Source of the DNA: Adineta steineri
Lineage: Eukaryota; Rotifera; Eurotatoria; Adinetida; Adinetidae
Reading direction: 5' to 3'
DNA: 64,000 bases
Assembly: GCA_905250115.1 (NCBI GenBank)
Contig: CAJNOI010000036.1
Span: 97,324 to 161,323 of the forward strand
Shown here: in pieces, positions 1-9,800 of the stretch
How positions within the stretch are numbered: position 1 is the stretch's first letter
Layout of the letters: every line of letters begins with the position of its first letter
Notes under the pieces: generated by a model
What the model was told of the DNA's origin: nothing
Database searches by the model: none
Seen by the model: only the letters and a program-made list of their open reading frames with translations
Program-made: the position numbers and the translations under genes

Positions 1-2286
1 TATTGACAAATCATTAATATCTTTTTCTTGTAGAGTTTCCACTAAATTATCAACTTTTTCATTTAAGTATTCAATATAAGCACAATTAGGAATCGCTTCA
101 TTTTCTAAATGTGTTTTTCTTAAATCTTCTGCCAGACTACCACGATCAACATAGGTTCGATATTGTTTTATCTCTTCATCAATTAAAACTGTTTCTTCTA
201 ATAAACTATGATTCAATATCAATATCGCTTTCTGATATTCTTCAAAAAGATGCCTAGTTACATCTTTAGTACAATTTATGTAAATTTGATTAACAGATTC
301 TTGATTTAATAGCTCACTTAAAAACTTTAATTGATCAAGTATGTATTTTACTAACGAATATTCTGAACGCTTAGTTGCTAATTTAATACTCAATTCATAT
401 TTTATCACCTGCATATCTAGAATAGTTTGAGATTTTTTTGTAATGAAAAATTGAAAAACATTCTCTGGATGATTGATAGCGGTAGAATCTGCAACTTCAT
501 CAAGAATCGTACTTGGATCATCCTGAATGGGGTCTAAAACGTATGCTTTCTTTTTGGTTTTTTCAAGCATATCTTTAAGTATACTCATAAAATTAGTATC
601 ACATCTCTCTTGATCACTAAGTGTATCGTTAATAGTTTCTAATGATGCATGCACCGTTTCTTTTTCATGCTCAGGATATTTTGTGAATATATAAGAGAAA
701 GCTTTGATCTGGTGCTTGATATTTTGAATCAATCTAGCTAGTGTATGAGTAAGATCCTTCAATCCTTCATATCTATCACCAATACTTTTGTAACTAATCA
801 ATACAACTGGTTTTACACTTTCACATGCTTGTATAGCTCGAACTATTGCTATTCCATTAGCAATATCTATTTCAGAACCATTAGTATCATCGAAACCTGG
901 ACTATCACATAAGATAATACTATCATGTCCGTATGCACCTATATCTTTAAAACAAACAGTAACTGGTGTGATACACCGAGTTATAGATTTAGCAAATGGT
1001 GCTGTTACAACTCGTTTCAAATCCGAATTTCTTATCTCTGTCGGTGCTATATGATTCAATCCTTGGATATTTGTCCTGATCATTTTAGAACCTGCAAGAA
1101 AATGTATAGTTGTGGATTTACCTGAGCCCGTATTACCAAGAAAAAAGATTATCTTCTTGTCTTTTATTAAATTTGCTGTGTCATCGACATTTTTCACTAA
1201 TCGAAATAGCTCATAAATATTCAATGGCATTATCTCATGCTGTATGTCTTTTAATATAGCTAGAGAAGATCTCCAATTTTTATTTTTAATGTGTATTGAA
1301 AGTGTCTCAACTGCGTCGTGAATTTTTATTGATAAAATTTCTTCTAATTTTAGACGGTCCTTTAAACATTGAAGTTCTTCACCCATTTCTAACTTCCTAC
1401 AATCGAATAGTTCAATACTATGATCTAAACTAATATTCTGATCAACTAATTTGAGAGAAATAAGGTACTGTAAACTAAGTAGAAATCTCTCTGTGCACGA
1501 TGGCATTAAATAAAAACCTTTATAAGTGTCTTTTAGGCTTTCATTTGTGATTTGACAGTCATCTTTAGAACAAGATTTTATAAACTCCAGACTAAGAGTA
1601 CTACACGGTTTTGTCTCAAACTTTGAAAGCTCACTTTCTTTGGTTGATTCATCTGATTTTTTAGATGGATCATCGATTTGTGGTACTTTCACTAAAAAAG
1701 TTGAAGTGAATTCATCAGAGTCATCTTCTCTGTCATTTATAGACATGCTTCTTAAATGAAAAAGTTTAAGAGTTTTACTTGATAACGGCATTGTATTATT
1801 GACTTGATCAGATGATTTGTTGGTGGTTGAATGATAAACTTGTTTGCACTTAGATTCAGCAATTGCTTCCAGCAAGTTTTTAACGATTAACGAAGCACTT
1901 TCGGTCTGGTTACCTCTATGCAAAGCGGTTCTTGGCTGCAAAATAAAGTTGGAAAAAACTTTATTAAATTGTTCTTGCAATTTGATGGGAGAATAATTTG
2001 ATTCGTTCACGGGATCAATATATACAGCACGTTGAATCTGTTTATCATCCTTAAATTGTATTAACAGGCCAATCCAATGAAAGTTTCCCGAATCATAAGG
2101 AATGATAAGAATGTATTCACCAGTATATTTATCTTTGACCTCATGTAGTCGTTCCTCCAATTGATTGCTTATATTAGCATCAACATCAACTAGAACATGA
2201 ACCTGTACTGGATAACGGTCAAGATTGCGCTGATCTGATGTCTTTAATGCTATCGATAACATTTTATGAACGTAAAGTTTTGGCAT
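1..2286 (-). CDS. Giant P-loop NTPase (SecA/VWA-type paralog), N-terminal part
   Basis: An uninterrupted minus-strand reading frame starts at ATG 2284-2286 and stays open for 762 codons to the window edge, so only the N-terminal part is visible. A GTPase-like P-loop, GNTGSGKST, lies near residues 384-392 (nt 1111-1137). It is followed by DSPGFDDTNG, a G3/Walker B-like motif. The protein aligns along its whole visible length with the plus-strand protein at 6844-15837, so the two are paralogs arranged head to head. The first ~160 residues contain an FHWIG...YID pattern like the His-Trp/Asp part of CE-clan (Ulp1/C48) peptidases, but where a catalytic Cys would be expected the sequence reads QTESASL. 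Residues ~165-260 are Ser/Asp/Lys-rich linker. By analogy with its partner, SecA-like and VWA domains probably follow outside the window. No introns are seen. Reading frame and paralogy are certain; function is unknown. Confidence 0.88.
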   Translation of the reverse strand, partial: MPKLYVHKMLSIALKTSDQRNLDRYPVQVHVLVDVDANISNQLEERLHEVKDKYTGEYILIIPYDSGNFHWIGLLIQFKDDKQIQRAVYIDPVNESNYSPIKLQEQFNKVFSNFILQPRTALHRGNQTESASLIVKNLLEAIAESKCKQVYHSTTNKSSDQVNNTMPLSSKTLKLFHLRSMSINDREDDSDEFTSTFLVKVPQIDDPSKKSDESTKESELSKFETKPCSTLSLEFIKSCSKDDCQITNESLKDTYKGFYLMPSCTERFLLSLQYLISLKLVDQNISLDHSIELFDCRKLEMGEELQCLKDRLKLEEILSIKIHDAVETLSIHIKNKNWRSSLAILKDIQHEIMPLNIYELFRLVKNVDDTANLIKDKKIIFFLGNTGSGKSTTIHFLAGSKMIRTNIQGLNHIAPTEIRNSDLKRVVTAPFAKSITRCITPVTVCFKDIGAYGHDSIILCDSPGFDDTNGSEIDIANGIAIVRAIQACESVKPVVLISYKSIGDRYEGLKDLTHTLARLIQNIKHQIKAFSYIFTKYPEHEKETVHASLETINDTLSDQERCDTNFMSILKDMLEKTKKKAYVLDPIQDDPSTILDEVADSTAINHPENVFQFFITKKSQTILDMQVIKYELSIKLATKRSEYSLVKYILDQLKFLSELLNQESVNQIYINCTKDVTRHLFEEYQKAILILNHSLLEETVLIDEEIKQYRTYVDRGSLAEDLRKTHLENEAIPNCAYIEYLNEKVDNLVETLQEKDINDLSI

Positions 2287-2603
2287 TGTTTCAAAAATAA
2301 GTTTCTTTATGGGTTTCGTTAATTACAGATTCTGTTTAGTATCACGAGCAAGTATACTTTTTGTTATTGATTCAACAGAAAGCAGCTAATATGCAATGAA
2401 ACTGTTTTACATATATCTAAAATAGATCAATAACGGTGTAGCTGTTAATTGATTGATGGGTAAAACACTTGATCGTTTAAATAATGCGAAAATGAAGTAA
2501 AGAACTGCAGTGATGGCGCGAAGAGCTAAAATCAGGAGGGGGGGGGTGGTAATCACAAAACGCGACAAAGAAAAAAAACAAATTTCTCAGTTTCAGTTTT
2601 CAT

Positions 2604-2631
2604 GAATTTTAGAAACATTTTCTAAAATTTG
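2604..2631. repeat. Small perfect hairpin
   Basis: AATTTTAGAAA and TTTCTAAAATT form 11-nt perfect arms around a very short loop, just upstream of the poly-G/poly-C structure. No gene is associated with it. Confidence 0.5.
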
Positions 2632-2847
2632 CCGCCTTAACTAACCAAAACTGATGAGCAAAAAAAAACAAAAAAGGCTTTTGGTTTGGGATTTACGGGA
2701 TTCTGCAGACCTAATCCCAGTTTTTAAATCCAAAATAGAAAAAAAGGAGAAAATAAATGAGTCCCAAACGAGAAAGTCAGCTGAAAAATCGGAGAAAGGA
2801 AGTCCCAAAATCGGAGAAAACCCAGTCTTTTTTTCCAAAAGCAGGAC

Positions 2848-2883
2848 GCGGGGGGGGGGGTTACGGAGTACCCCCCCCCCCGC
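2848..2883. repeat. Poly-G/poly-C inverted repeat
   Basis: GC followed by eleven G, a ten-base spacer (TTACGGAGTA), eleven C and GC form 13-nt perfect arms in otherwise AT-rich DNA. The lengths of homopolymer runs are prone to sequencing error. Confidence 0.6.
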
Positions 2884-2980
2884 TCGCGTCGCTACTGAAG
2901 AACTGCTACAAACATGATTAACTAATCAGATCTATATTTTATTTGATATTTCGACAATATTCTTTTGTCATCATCTTAAA

Positions 2981-3029
2981 GGTGTGGATGTGGATAAGGA
3001 GAACACCTAAATCCAAACCCACACCCACA
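2981..3029. repeat. TGTGGG-type palindromic island
   Basis: A degenerate GGTGTGGATGTGG arm is followed by a short spacer and an AACCCACACCCACAAG arm, giving G-strand then C-strand telomere-like repeats head to head. Confidence 0.7.
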
Positions 3030-3369
3030 AGATATCTGTAATCTTCTGAGGATGATCTAATCATAGTGATTCACTGTTCTTAAGGGCCCCCACACCTAAA
3101 AAAAAAACAGTTTTCGATAAAAATATCGATTTCGAGATTAATACAGTTAGATTGCTCATGATCTCTACTTTTGAATGCGCTATGGGCGTTTTAGTTTTGC
3201 GATAATTTGTGAGGGTTTTGCAAAGGTTTTCATGAAACGCTTGACGCAGAAAAATGGGTAAAGTCAAAATTTGATATGCATTTTTCTCGAAACTGTTCTT
3301 CTCTGTTTTATCTGACTGTGTGTAGGGATGTACTGAGGCCGAGGGGTTCGGGCTCGGTAGGCTTGGAAC

Positions 3370-3514
3370 CAGAGGTGCAGAATCTTCCCAAAAACCAAAA
3401 GTTTCCCCCGCCCCCCGGAAAAATGTTTTCAAAAATTTCCCCGAAAAATGCAGTTTTTAAAAAATTTCCCCCCCCCCTCGGCCGGGGGCGCACGAGGAAG
3501 ATTCTGCACCTCTG
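3370..3514. mobile_element. hAT-type MITE (145 bp) with 8-bp target duplication
   Basis: Perfect 19-bp terminal inverted repeats, CAGAGGTGCAGAATCTTCC at 3370-3388 and its complement at 3496-3514, bound a 107-bp core rich in C/G homopolymers. The element is flanked on both sides by CTTGGAAC (3362-3369 and 3515-3522). An 8-bp duplication with T at position 2 and A at position 7, and termini beginning CAGAGGTG, are the known hallmarks of hAT transposons. There is no coding capacity, so movement would need a transposase supplied in trans. The perfect ends suggest a recent insertion. Confidence 0.87.
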
Positions 3515-3543
3515 CTTGGAACTCAGGTGTCACAATTAATGTA

Positions 3544-3617
3544 GGAGTGGGTGGGTGTGGGTGAAAATAGTGAGTGAGAGTGAAAAGGATAGTACTCGCA
3601 CACAGACACGCCCTCAA
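3544..3617. repeat. TGTGGG-type palindromic island
   Basis: The left arm GGAGTGGGTGGGTGTGGGTG and a degenerate right arm ending CGCCCTCAAGATG share the conserved CTTGAGGG terminus of the family. Confidence 0.7.
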
Positions 3618-3982
3618 GATGTACGTACGAAGATAATTACCGAAAAGCCCAAGTCTACATATAGCTAAAGGTTTAATCACTACTCATAAATAGACCTTAC
3701 TTGTAGTGTATGGTGGTAACTGTGACAAGATAAGTAACTCATTAGCTCATGGCTGGGATGACCCTTCAAAAAAGCAGCTGATCTTCTCTAAACAAGATTC
3801 ACTGCTACAACAACTGCCACTACAGAACTAGTGGTACGATTCAACTGAAACTACAGAAAAAACATATGAAATAAAGCCAAAGAACGAAAAAAAGGAAAAA
3901 CGGAATACAAGAAACTATATCGTGATGAATGAAAAGGCTAATAGTCTAAGAACAGAATTAACAAAGTTAGAGGTAACATAGT

Positions 3983-4063
3983 GTCGGAGTGGGTGTGGGT
4001 GTATGGGTGTGACTAATTCTTCTTCTTTGTCAGACACAATCACATTTACGGTCACCCACTCTC
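3983..4063. repeat. TGTGGG-type palindromic island
   Basis: GGAGTGGGTGTGGGTGTATGGGTGTG is followed by a spacer and a short CACCCACTCTC arm. It abuts the foldback element beginning at about 4066. Confidence 0.65.
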
Positions 4064-4065
4064 AA

Positions 4066-4442
4066 CATTTTGTAGAAAAGTCCGCTGAAGCAAAATCGGC
4101 TCGGACAGTCGTTCGTAGCGATGCTGAACACTCTCCTACAGGTCTTACACAGACAAGCGTCGAAAAAAACGACATTTTCATGCGTCAAAGCAAACATTTT
4201 TATGCGTTAAAAAAACGGTTTCTTTTTGAAGAAAAAAAAGTTCGTAAATATTGACGCTATGAAATTCATTTTTTTCGCAAAAAAAACCCATTTCTTAACG
4301 CAAAGAAATGTTTGCTTTTTACGCATTAAAACAGGGTTGTTTTTCAACGGTTGCCTATGTTGGATGTGTACGAGAGTATTCGGTATCGATACGAACGGTT
4401 ACCCGAGCCGATTTTACTCTAACTGGCTTTTCTAAAAAATCT
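4066..4442. mobile_element. Foldback/MITE-like element with long imperfect inverted arms
   Basis: The left side starts near TTTTGTAGAAAAG (about 4068) and the right side ends near CTTTTCTAAAAAAT (4440). The two ends are complementary over roughly 85-90 nt with mismatches: for example AAAATCGGCTCGG (4092-4104) against CCGAGCCGATTTT (4403-4415), and ACTCTCCTACA against TGTACGAGAGT. The interior is T/A-rich with GCGTTAAAAAA-type words. It sits exactly between two TGTGGG islands, and part of its interior recurs inverted at 4755-4945. No open reading frame of significance. Confidence 0.6.
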
Positions 4443-4540
4443 TGGGAGTGGATGCCCCTTGGTGTGGAGTGACTGTGGTTGTGTCTAGCAAAGAAGGACA
4501 GGCACCCACACCCGTACTCACCACCAACCACTCAGATCCT
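4443..4540. repeat. TGTGGG-type island with conserved spacer
   Basis: Degenerate GGAGTGG...TGTGGAGTGACTGTGG leads into the spacer GTGTCTAGCAAAGAAGGACA and then GGCACCCACACCCGTACTCACC. The spacer closely resembles those at 4678-4702 and 5800-5836. Confidence 0.65.
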
Positions 4541-4585
4541 AATGCCAATACTCACGCGCACCCAACGAATCCTTTCTTACAGTTG

Positions 4586-4587
<2 letters not shown>

Positions 4588-4631
<44 letters not shown>

Positions 4632-4760
4632 CGTGCATGTGAGGGTGTGTAAGGGTGTCAGTGTACAGTGACCGTGGTTGTGTCTGTTAAAGAAAAACAG
4701 GCAGTCATATCCATGCCCATTCTCACCCACACCCACATCCATACCCACACCCATCGTCAT
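4588..4760. repeat. (TG)n microsatellite plus TGTGGG-type island
   Basis: GTTGAGGGTG is followed by about 17 TG dinucleotides, TATG units, then GAGGGTGTGTAAGGGTG, the spacer GTGTCTGTTAAAGAAAAACA and a CCCACACCCACATCC-type arm. The spacer is shared with neighbouring islands. Confidence 0.65.
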
Positions 4761-4945
4761 TTTTATGCGTAAAAAGCGCGCATTTTTACCCATTAAAAAA
4801 AGCTTTTTTTCGGAGAAAAATGAATTTTATAAAGTAAACATTTACGAGCTTGCTTTTTTCTTCAGAAAGAAACACTTTTTTAACGCATATAAATACCCGC
4901 TTCTTTCACATAAAAGCGACATTTTTTTCAACGCTTGCCTGACTG
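4755..4945. repeat. Inverted partial copy of the 4066-4442 element
   Basis: Read on the minus strand, GGCAAGCGTTGAAAAAAATG (complement of the segment near 4920-4940) and the following GCGTTAAAAAA, TTCTTTCTGAAGAAAAA and AAATTCATTTTT words appear in the same order as in the plus-strand copy at 4153-4345. This is therefore a diverged second copy in opposite orientation. Confidence 0.55.
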
Positions 4946-5068
4946 GGTTGCTGAGCTTCGAAGCCACACACTCATCTATTTTATTCGATAGAAAGACGCT
5001 TATCTTGATAATTTTCGCATAAAACATGATAAGACATTTCAAAGTTGAAGAATATTTTTCTCAAGTAA

Positions 5069-5137
5069 TGTGGGTGTGGGTGTGGGTGTGAGTATCTGTT
5101 TTCCTTTAACAGTCACCCCCGTACCCACACCCTCAAG
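5069..5137. repeat. TGTGGG-type palindromic island
   Basis: Three TGTGGG units are followed by a spacer that is the reverse complement of the TGTTAAAGGAAAACAGA core, then GTACCCACACCCTCAAGAC. It ends in the conserved CCCTCAAG terminus. Confidence 0.75.
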
Positions 5138-5789
5138 ACACCAAACAATCTCGTCTATTGATTGAGATTTCTTGCTTTTCTCTTTCATAAGCGTCTGCTG
5201 TCGAGCAGGTAAGAACCTTTGAAAAATTATAGCTCAGGTGATTTTCCTACTGTTCATGCCTACTTCGAAGCGTCAAAATAATCTGGCTAGGGAATTTCCC
5301 AACACTCAAAAATTCTTCGCTACGCTGCTGTAGCCGTAGTTGATGTAATCCCTTTTCATGTTTCTTCTGTAATCGTCCAAGGACAGTTTAGATTTCGCAC
5401 AATTAATTGTGGATAACTCAATGAAACATAATAAAACGCTTCGTGCAAAATTCGAGTTCTTGTCGTGTAATTCTTCTCCTTACTCACTTTATTACTCATG
5501 GCAGACTATTCTCACTGACGAATTCTCACTTTTTTTCTAATGGCAATGACATTTGATCATTGAGAATAATTCATTATATGCAATAAAGTTGTTGAGAGCA
5601 AGAGCTACGCCCAAGAGTTTGCACTTAGTGCGAGTCGTTTTATTATATTTTATTGGTCTATTAAAAATAGTTTTGTATAAAATCTAAAGTATTCTCGAAA
5701 GATCACGGAAGAAATGAAAGTCACGGATCACGCTGACTAAAGGATATTGTAGTTTTATTCACTAAGAACTCTTACCTCCTAGTTCTTCG

Positions 5790-5874
5790 GAGTGTGGGTG
5801 TGGTTTTGTCTATCAAAAGAAAACAGGCATCCACACCCACACCCACGCTCACACCGACACCCACCCACACCCAT
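5790..5874. repeat. TGTGGG-type palindromic island
   Basis: GGAGTGTGGGTGTGG, the spacer TTTTGTCTATCAAAAGAAAA, then CAGGCATCCACACCCACACCC and further CCCACA-like units. Confidence 0.75.
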
Positions 5875-6027
5875 AGATGTCTTAATACCATTACGCCGGG
5901 TATCGATAGTCAGACGTCAGGATACCCTAACATGAGATCAACGAAAGTAAATTAACATTCACTTCCCAAATTACACCAAGGAGCAATGACTTCATTACTC
6001 CACGAAAAAATACATTCATCATAGAAC

Positions 6028-6426
6028 TTGAGGGATATGAGTGGATTTGGTGTAACCAGCTCGTTACCCCGAGACAGTGAGACCAGGAGGCAAAGCAACA
6101 AGTGTGGGTGCTCGGAAAGCCAGGCCAGTAGGCAAAAAAACAACTCAGAGTGCTTAAAAGCAATGCATGGTTCGCAACATCTCGAACAAACGACTAACGA
6201 AAGGTAGATTTCAGTCCATCCTATTTCATCTACAAAATCCAAACTAATTGAACTCAAGCGTCACAGTCAGTTTAGCTTTCGGAAAGATCAATGGCAACAA
6301 GCCTATTCATAATTCGTCTCTAACACACATGACTATTCATGACGTTTTCGCGAAATAAGCAAATCAGTCTAAGAGACAATGTCGTTGTCCAAACGGTCAT
6401 ACACCAAATCCACTCATATTCCTCAA
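6028..6426. repeat. Inverted repeat pair (26-nt arms)
   Basis: The arm at 6028-6053 (TTGAGGGATATGAGTGGATT and on to GGTGT) is the reverse complement of 6401-6426 with one mismatch. A second short complementary block follows outward (CTCGTTACCCCGA near 6060 and TCGGGGTAACGAG near 6448). The 350 bp between the arms have no evident coding sequence. Confidence 0.6.
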
Positions 6427-6543
6427 CTTTATATACATAGTTCATTTCGGGGTAACGAGGTGGTTACACGGTACCCTGGTGGAGTAACGTTGTAAATTAT
6501 GTGTTTGTAGAAGAATACCCGGTGTATTGGGATTATGACATCA

Positions 6544-6712
6544 CTCCCCACACCTACATCCATCCACATCCACATACCACACCACTCACCCTCAAGATGA
6601 GTGTCTGGGTGTCGGCGTGAGTAGGTATGGATATAGGTAAGGGTGTAAGTGTCTGCTCTTTTTCTTTACACACCCACACTCGCACCTACCTTACCTTCAC
6701 CCACACCCAAAG
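6544..6712. repeat. TGTGGG-type compound island
   Basis: Two back-to-back units: degenerate CCCACACC arms ending CACCCTCAAGATG, then GTGTCTGGGTG...GGGTGTAAGTGTCTGCTCTTTTTCTTTA and CACACCCACACTCGCACC. It lies about 130 bp upstream of the giant NTPase start codon. Confidence 0.65.
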
Positions 6713-6843
6713 TCAACTCGTTTTAAACAGATAAACAATGCTTCATATATTGTAGATTTTCTTGAATTTGTCGTTTAATTGAATAGTTCACATATATTGC
6801 GAAACAAGCACACATATCTACTTCAAACGGAAAGCTATATGTA

Positions 6844-9800
6844 ATGATGGCAGAATCAAAAGAATCTTACAAAGATCACAGCCAGAACATTGATATTAAC
6901 GCTCTGTTATTGAATGGATTGGATGGGCTCAAACGAAATCTATCGGAAGATCACTCAAAAATAATTTATGCTCTTCAAGCCGTTGATGGAGATGAAGATG
7001 GTGAATTGAAAAACAGGGTGATAGAAGCAAGCAAAACAACGAAGGATGCACATATTGCGTTGATTCCTTATAAGAAAGGCAGTGTACATTGGGCTGGAAT
7101 CTTCATTAAATTTAAACCACAGATGCAAATTGAAACCATGAAAGTCATAGACTCAGCAGAAAAGTCTAATATTGATATTAACAGTTTGCAGATTGAAATA
7201 GATGACATTTTTAATGATGTCTGTGTCCGATGGGAAAATGTTGAAAAGCATTCTGATCCAGTAAAAAGTGCTGAAGTAACTGTTGAAAACTTACTGCGAA
7301 CTGCTGCAGAAGCTATAGACATAAGCGAACAGTATATGGTCATCATGGGTTCACATGAGCAACCGCACAACAATGATGAATCAACTAGCGCTTCACCCAA
7401 GGATGACTACAAGTCTTCTGCGTCGTCAGTGTCTATAAATCGTTCATCAAAGCATCATCTATTGAAGCAAATCTCCGAGAGTGAAATCGAACCTACAATA
7501 ATTCAAGAAAAATCTAGTACGTCTCCACTAACTTACGAAAAAAATCAATCAACCTCGGAATCTAGAAAGTCGAGTGCAAACACCAATCTTGAAGAGAGAC
7601 AAGCTGCCCATGAACCAACAGCATTCAAACGACCAAATCAAATTGCAGAATATGAATGTCGTACAAATGACGAAGAAAGCAAACATCATGTTACAGAAGA
7701 AAGTGTGATAAATTTGTATCACGATTTTACGTCAATACCACCTTGTGCAGAAAGATTTACCATTAATCTGTTATATTTAGTTTCACTCAAATTTATTGAT
7801 ATTGAAAAATTATCAAAAGCTAATATTGTAATACCAGATGACATGGAGATAGCAATGCTAGAGCAGCTCAACTGTTTGAATAAGCGATTGGCAGATGAAG
7901 ATTTACCATCAAAATCAATTCAAAATTTGGTAGAAACATGTCGTATCAGTATCGAAGACAAAAATTGGAAGGCTGCATTGACAAAACTGAAAGAATTATT
8001 CCAAAAACTTAGTCCATTGAATATGCAGGAGTTATTTCGACTCGTCCAAAAAGCTGATGAAGCTGCACATTTAATACAAGGTAAAGATATTATTCTTTTT
8101 CTTGGAGAAACTGGTGCTGGTAAATCAACGGCTATTCATTTTTTTGCCGGTTCTACAATGAAGCGAGTCAAGGTAAACGGTTTAAATCATATTTCTCCTA
8201 CCAATATAAAAAACTCTGAACTCCAAAGAGTAACAACTTCACCATTTGCTCGATCTGAAACTCGATATATTACTTCTGTTGAAGTCAATTACAGGAGTGT
8301 CGGAGCATCGACTAACGGTAGTATCATACTATGTGATACTCCAGGTTTTGAAGATACTAACGGAGCAGAAGTTGATATTTCAAATGGAATTGGTGTTGTT
8401 AAAGCAGTAAAAGAGTGTAGAACTGTAAAGCCACTTGTATTATTTAGTTATAAAAGTATAGGAGATAGATGTAGTGGTATAAAACAGTTAGTTCATGTCA
8501 TAGTTGGATTAATACCAGATATTAAAGATCATATACAAGCTTTTTCTTATATATTTACAAAATTTCCCGAAGAAGAAAAGAAAACTATTCACGCTATGTT
8601 ACAGGATGTCAATGATGAATTAAATGCAGAAGAAAAAGCGAATGTTAGTTTTACATGTTTTTTAAAAGATATGTTGAGAAAAACAAGAAAATCATCAGTT
8701 GTTTTAGATCCAATTAATGATGAACCAGGAGACATTCTTGATGATCTAGCTGATACTGCTTCTATTGACCGTCCTCATGAAGCATTTCAGTATTTTACTG
8801 CAGAAAAATCTAAAGCTACTATACAAGAACAAGTGAGAAAACACCAAATCAGTATAATGTCCGCAATAAAACGCTATGAATATGTTTTCGTTGAATATAA
8901 ATTAGATCAATTAAATCGTTTATATCAATTACTTGAACAAGATGATATAAAGCAAGTTTATGATGATTGTATTCGATATATCAGTAAACTTCTTAATGAA
9001 GAATATCAGAACAGTGTTTTAACATTTAATCGTTGCTTAACGAATCAGACAGTTATAAATATCGAAGATATCGAACGATATCTAACAGCTCTGCATCATG
9101 CTAAATTAGCTGATAAATTGAAAGAGAAATATTTAGTAGGACAAGAAGTTTTTCATAGTCAGGCATATATTGAAAATCTCATTGACAGAGTTGACATCAT
9201 TATGAAAGATTTAAAACCAGAAGATCTTGATAAATTATCAACTAAGATTAGCTTAAATAAGATTAAAACTTTTGCTAAATATTTTGAAGAGATCAAAGAT
9301 AAATATAAAGATGCTTGCCAAATATTTGCAAACGAATATGATCGAATATTTAAATCGTTTGAAAGTCTATTAAAGGAAAACAATATGATCGAAATAGCAA
9401 ATAGCTTAACAAAACTTTCTGATGCATGCACTATTTTAGAAGATCATCTTAATAAAGAACTTCTCAAAAGAAAATATAACGAATTAAAATTAGGTTTTCT
9501 TCAAAATTTTCGTGATTTAATCAAGAAATTCAGTAAAGACACTTCAAAAGAAATGTATAACGATGTGATCATTGAAAACTTAATGCAATGCTTACATTTA
9601 TTTGAAACAGTAAGAAAAGCGACCGATCTACAAAGACACATTGATCAAAAAGATATTGATAGTTTATACGGGGGTTTTATAAAGGAAATTTTAGAACACT
9701 ATAATCAAACTAATGAGAAAATAATGACCGAATTAAGTAATGAACGGTCATACAGTAAAATAAAAATATTATTCGAAGAAATCACGTTAATCCGAAAAAC

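Larger units (their letters stand above)
2287..6843. other. Divergent intergenic region packed with repeats
   Basis: The 4.6 kb between the two head-to-head NTPase genes contain no convincing gene; short open frames here are low-complexity. What can be seen is a poly-G/poly-C hairpin (2848-2883), a small hAT-type MITE (3370-3514), a foldback element (4066-4442), an inverted partial copy of it (4755-4945), a 26-nt inverted repeat (6028-6053 with 6401-6426) and eight TGTGGG/CCCACA islands. Promoters for both flanking genes should lie at the two ends, but I recognise no core promoter motif. Confidence 0.6.

Noticed and set aside
4586-4642. (TG)n run as a true interstitial telomere
   Set aside because: It is a simple dinucleotide run with TATG units, not TGTGGG; treated as a microsatellite within an island.
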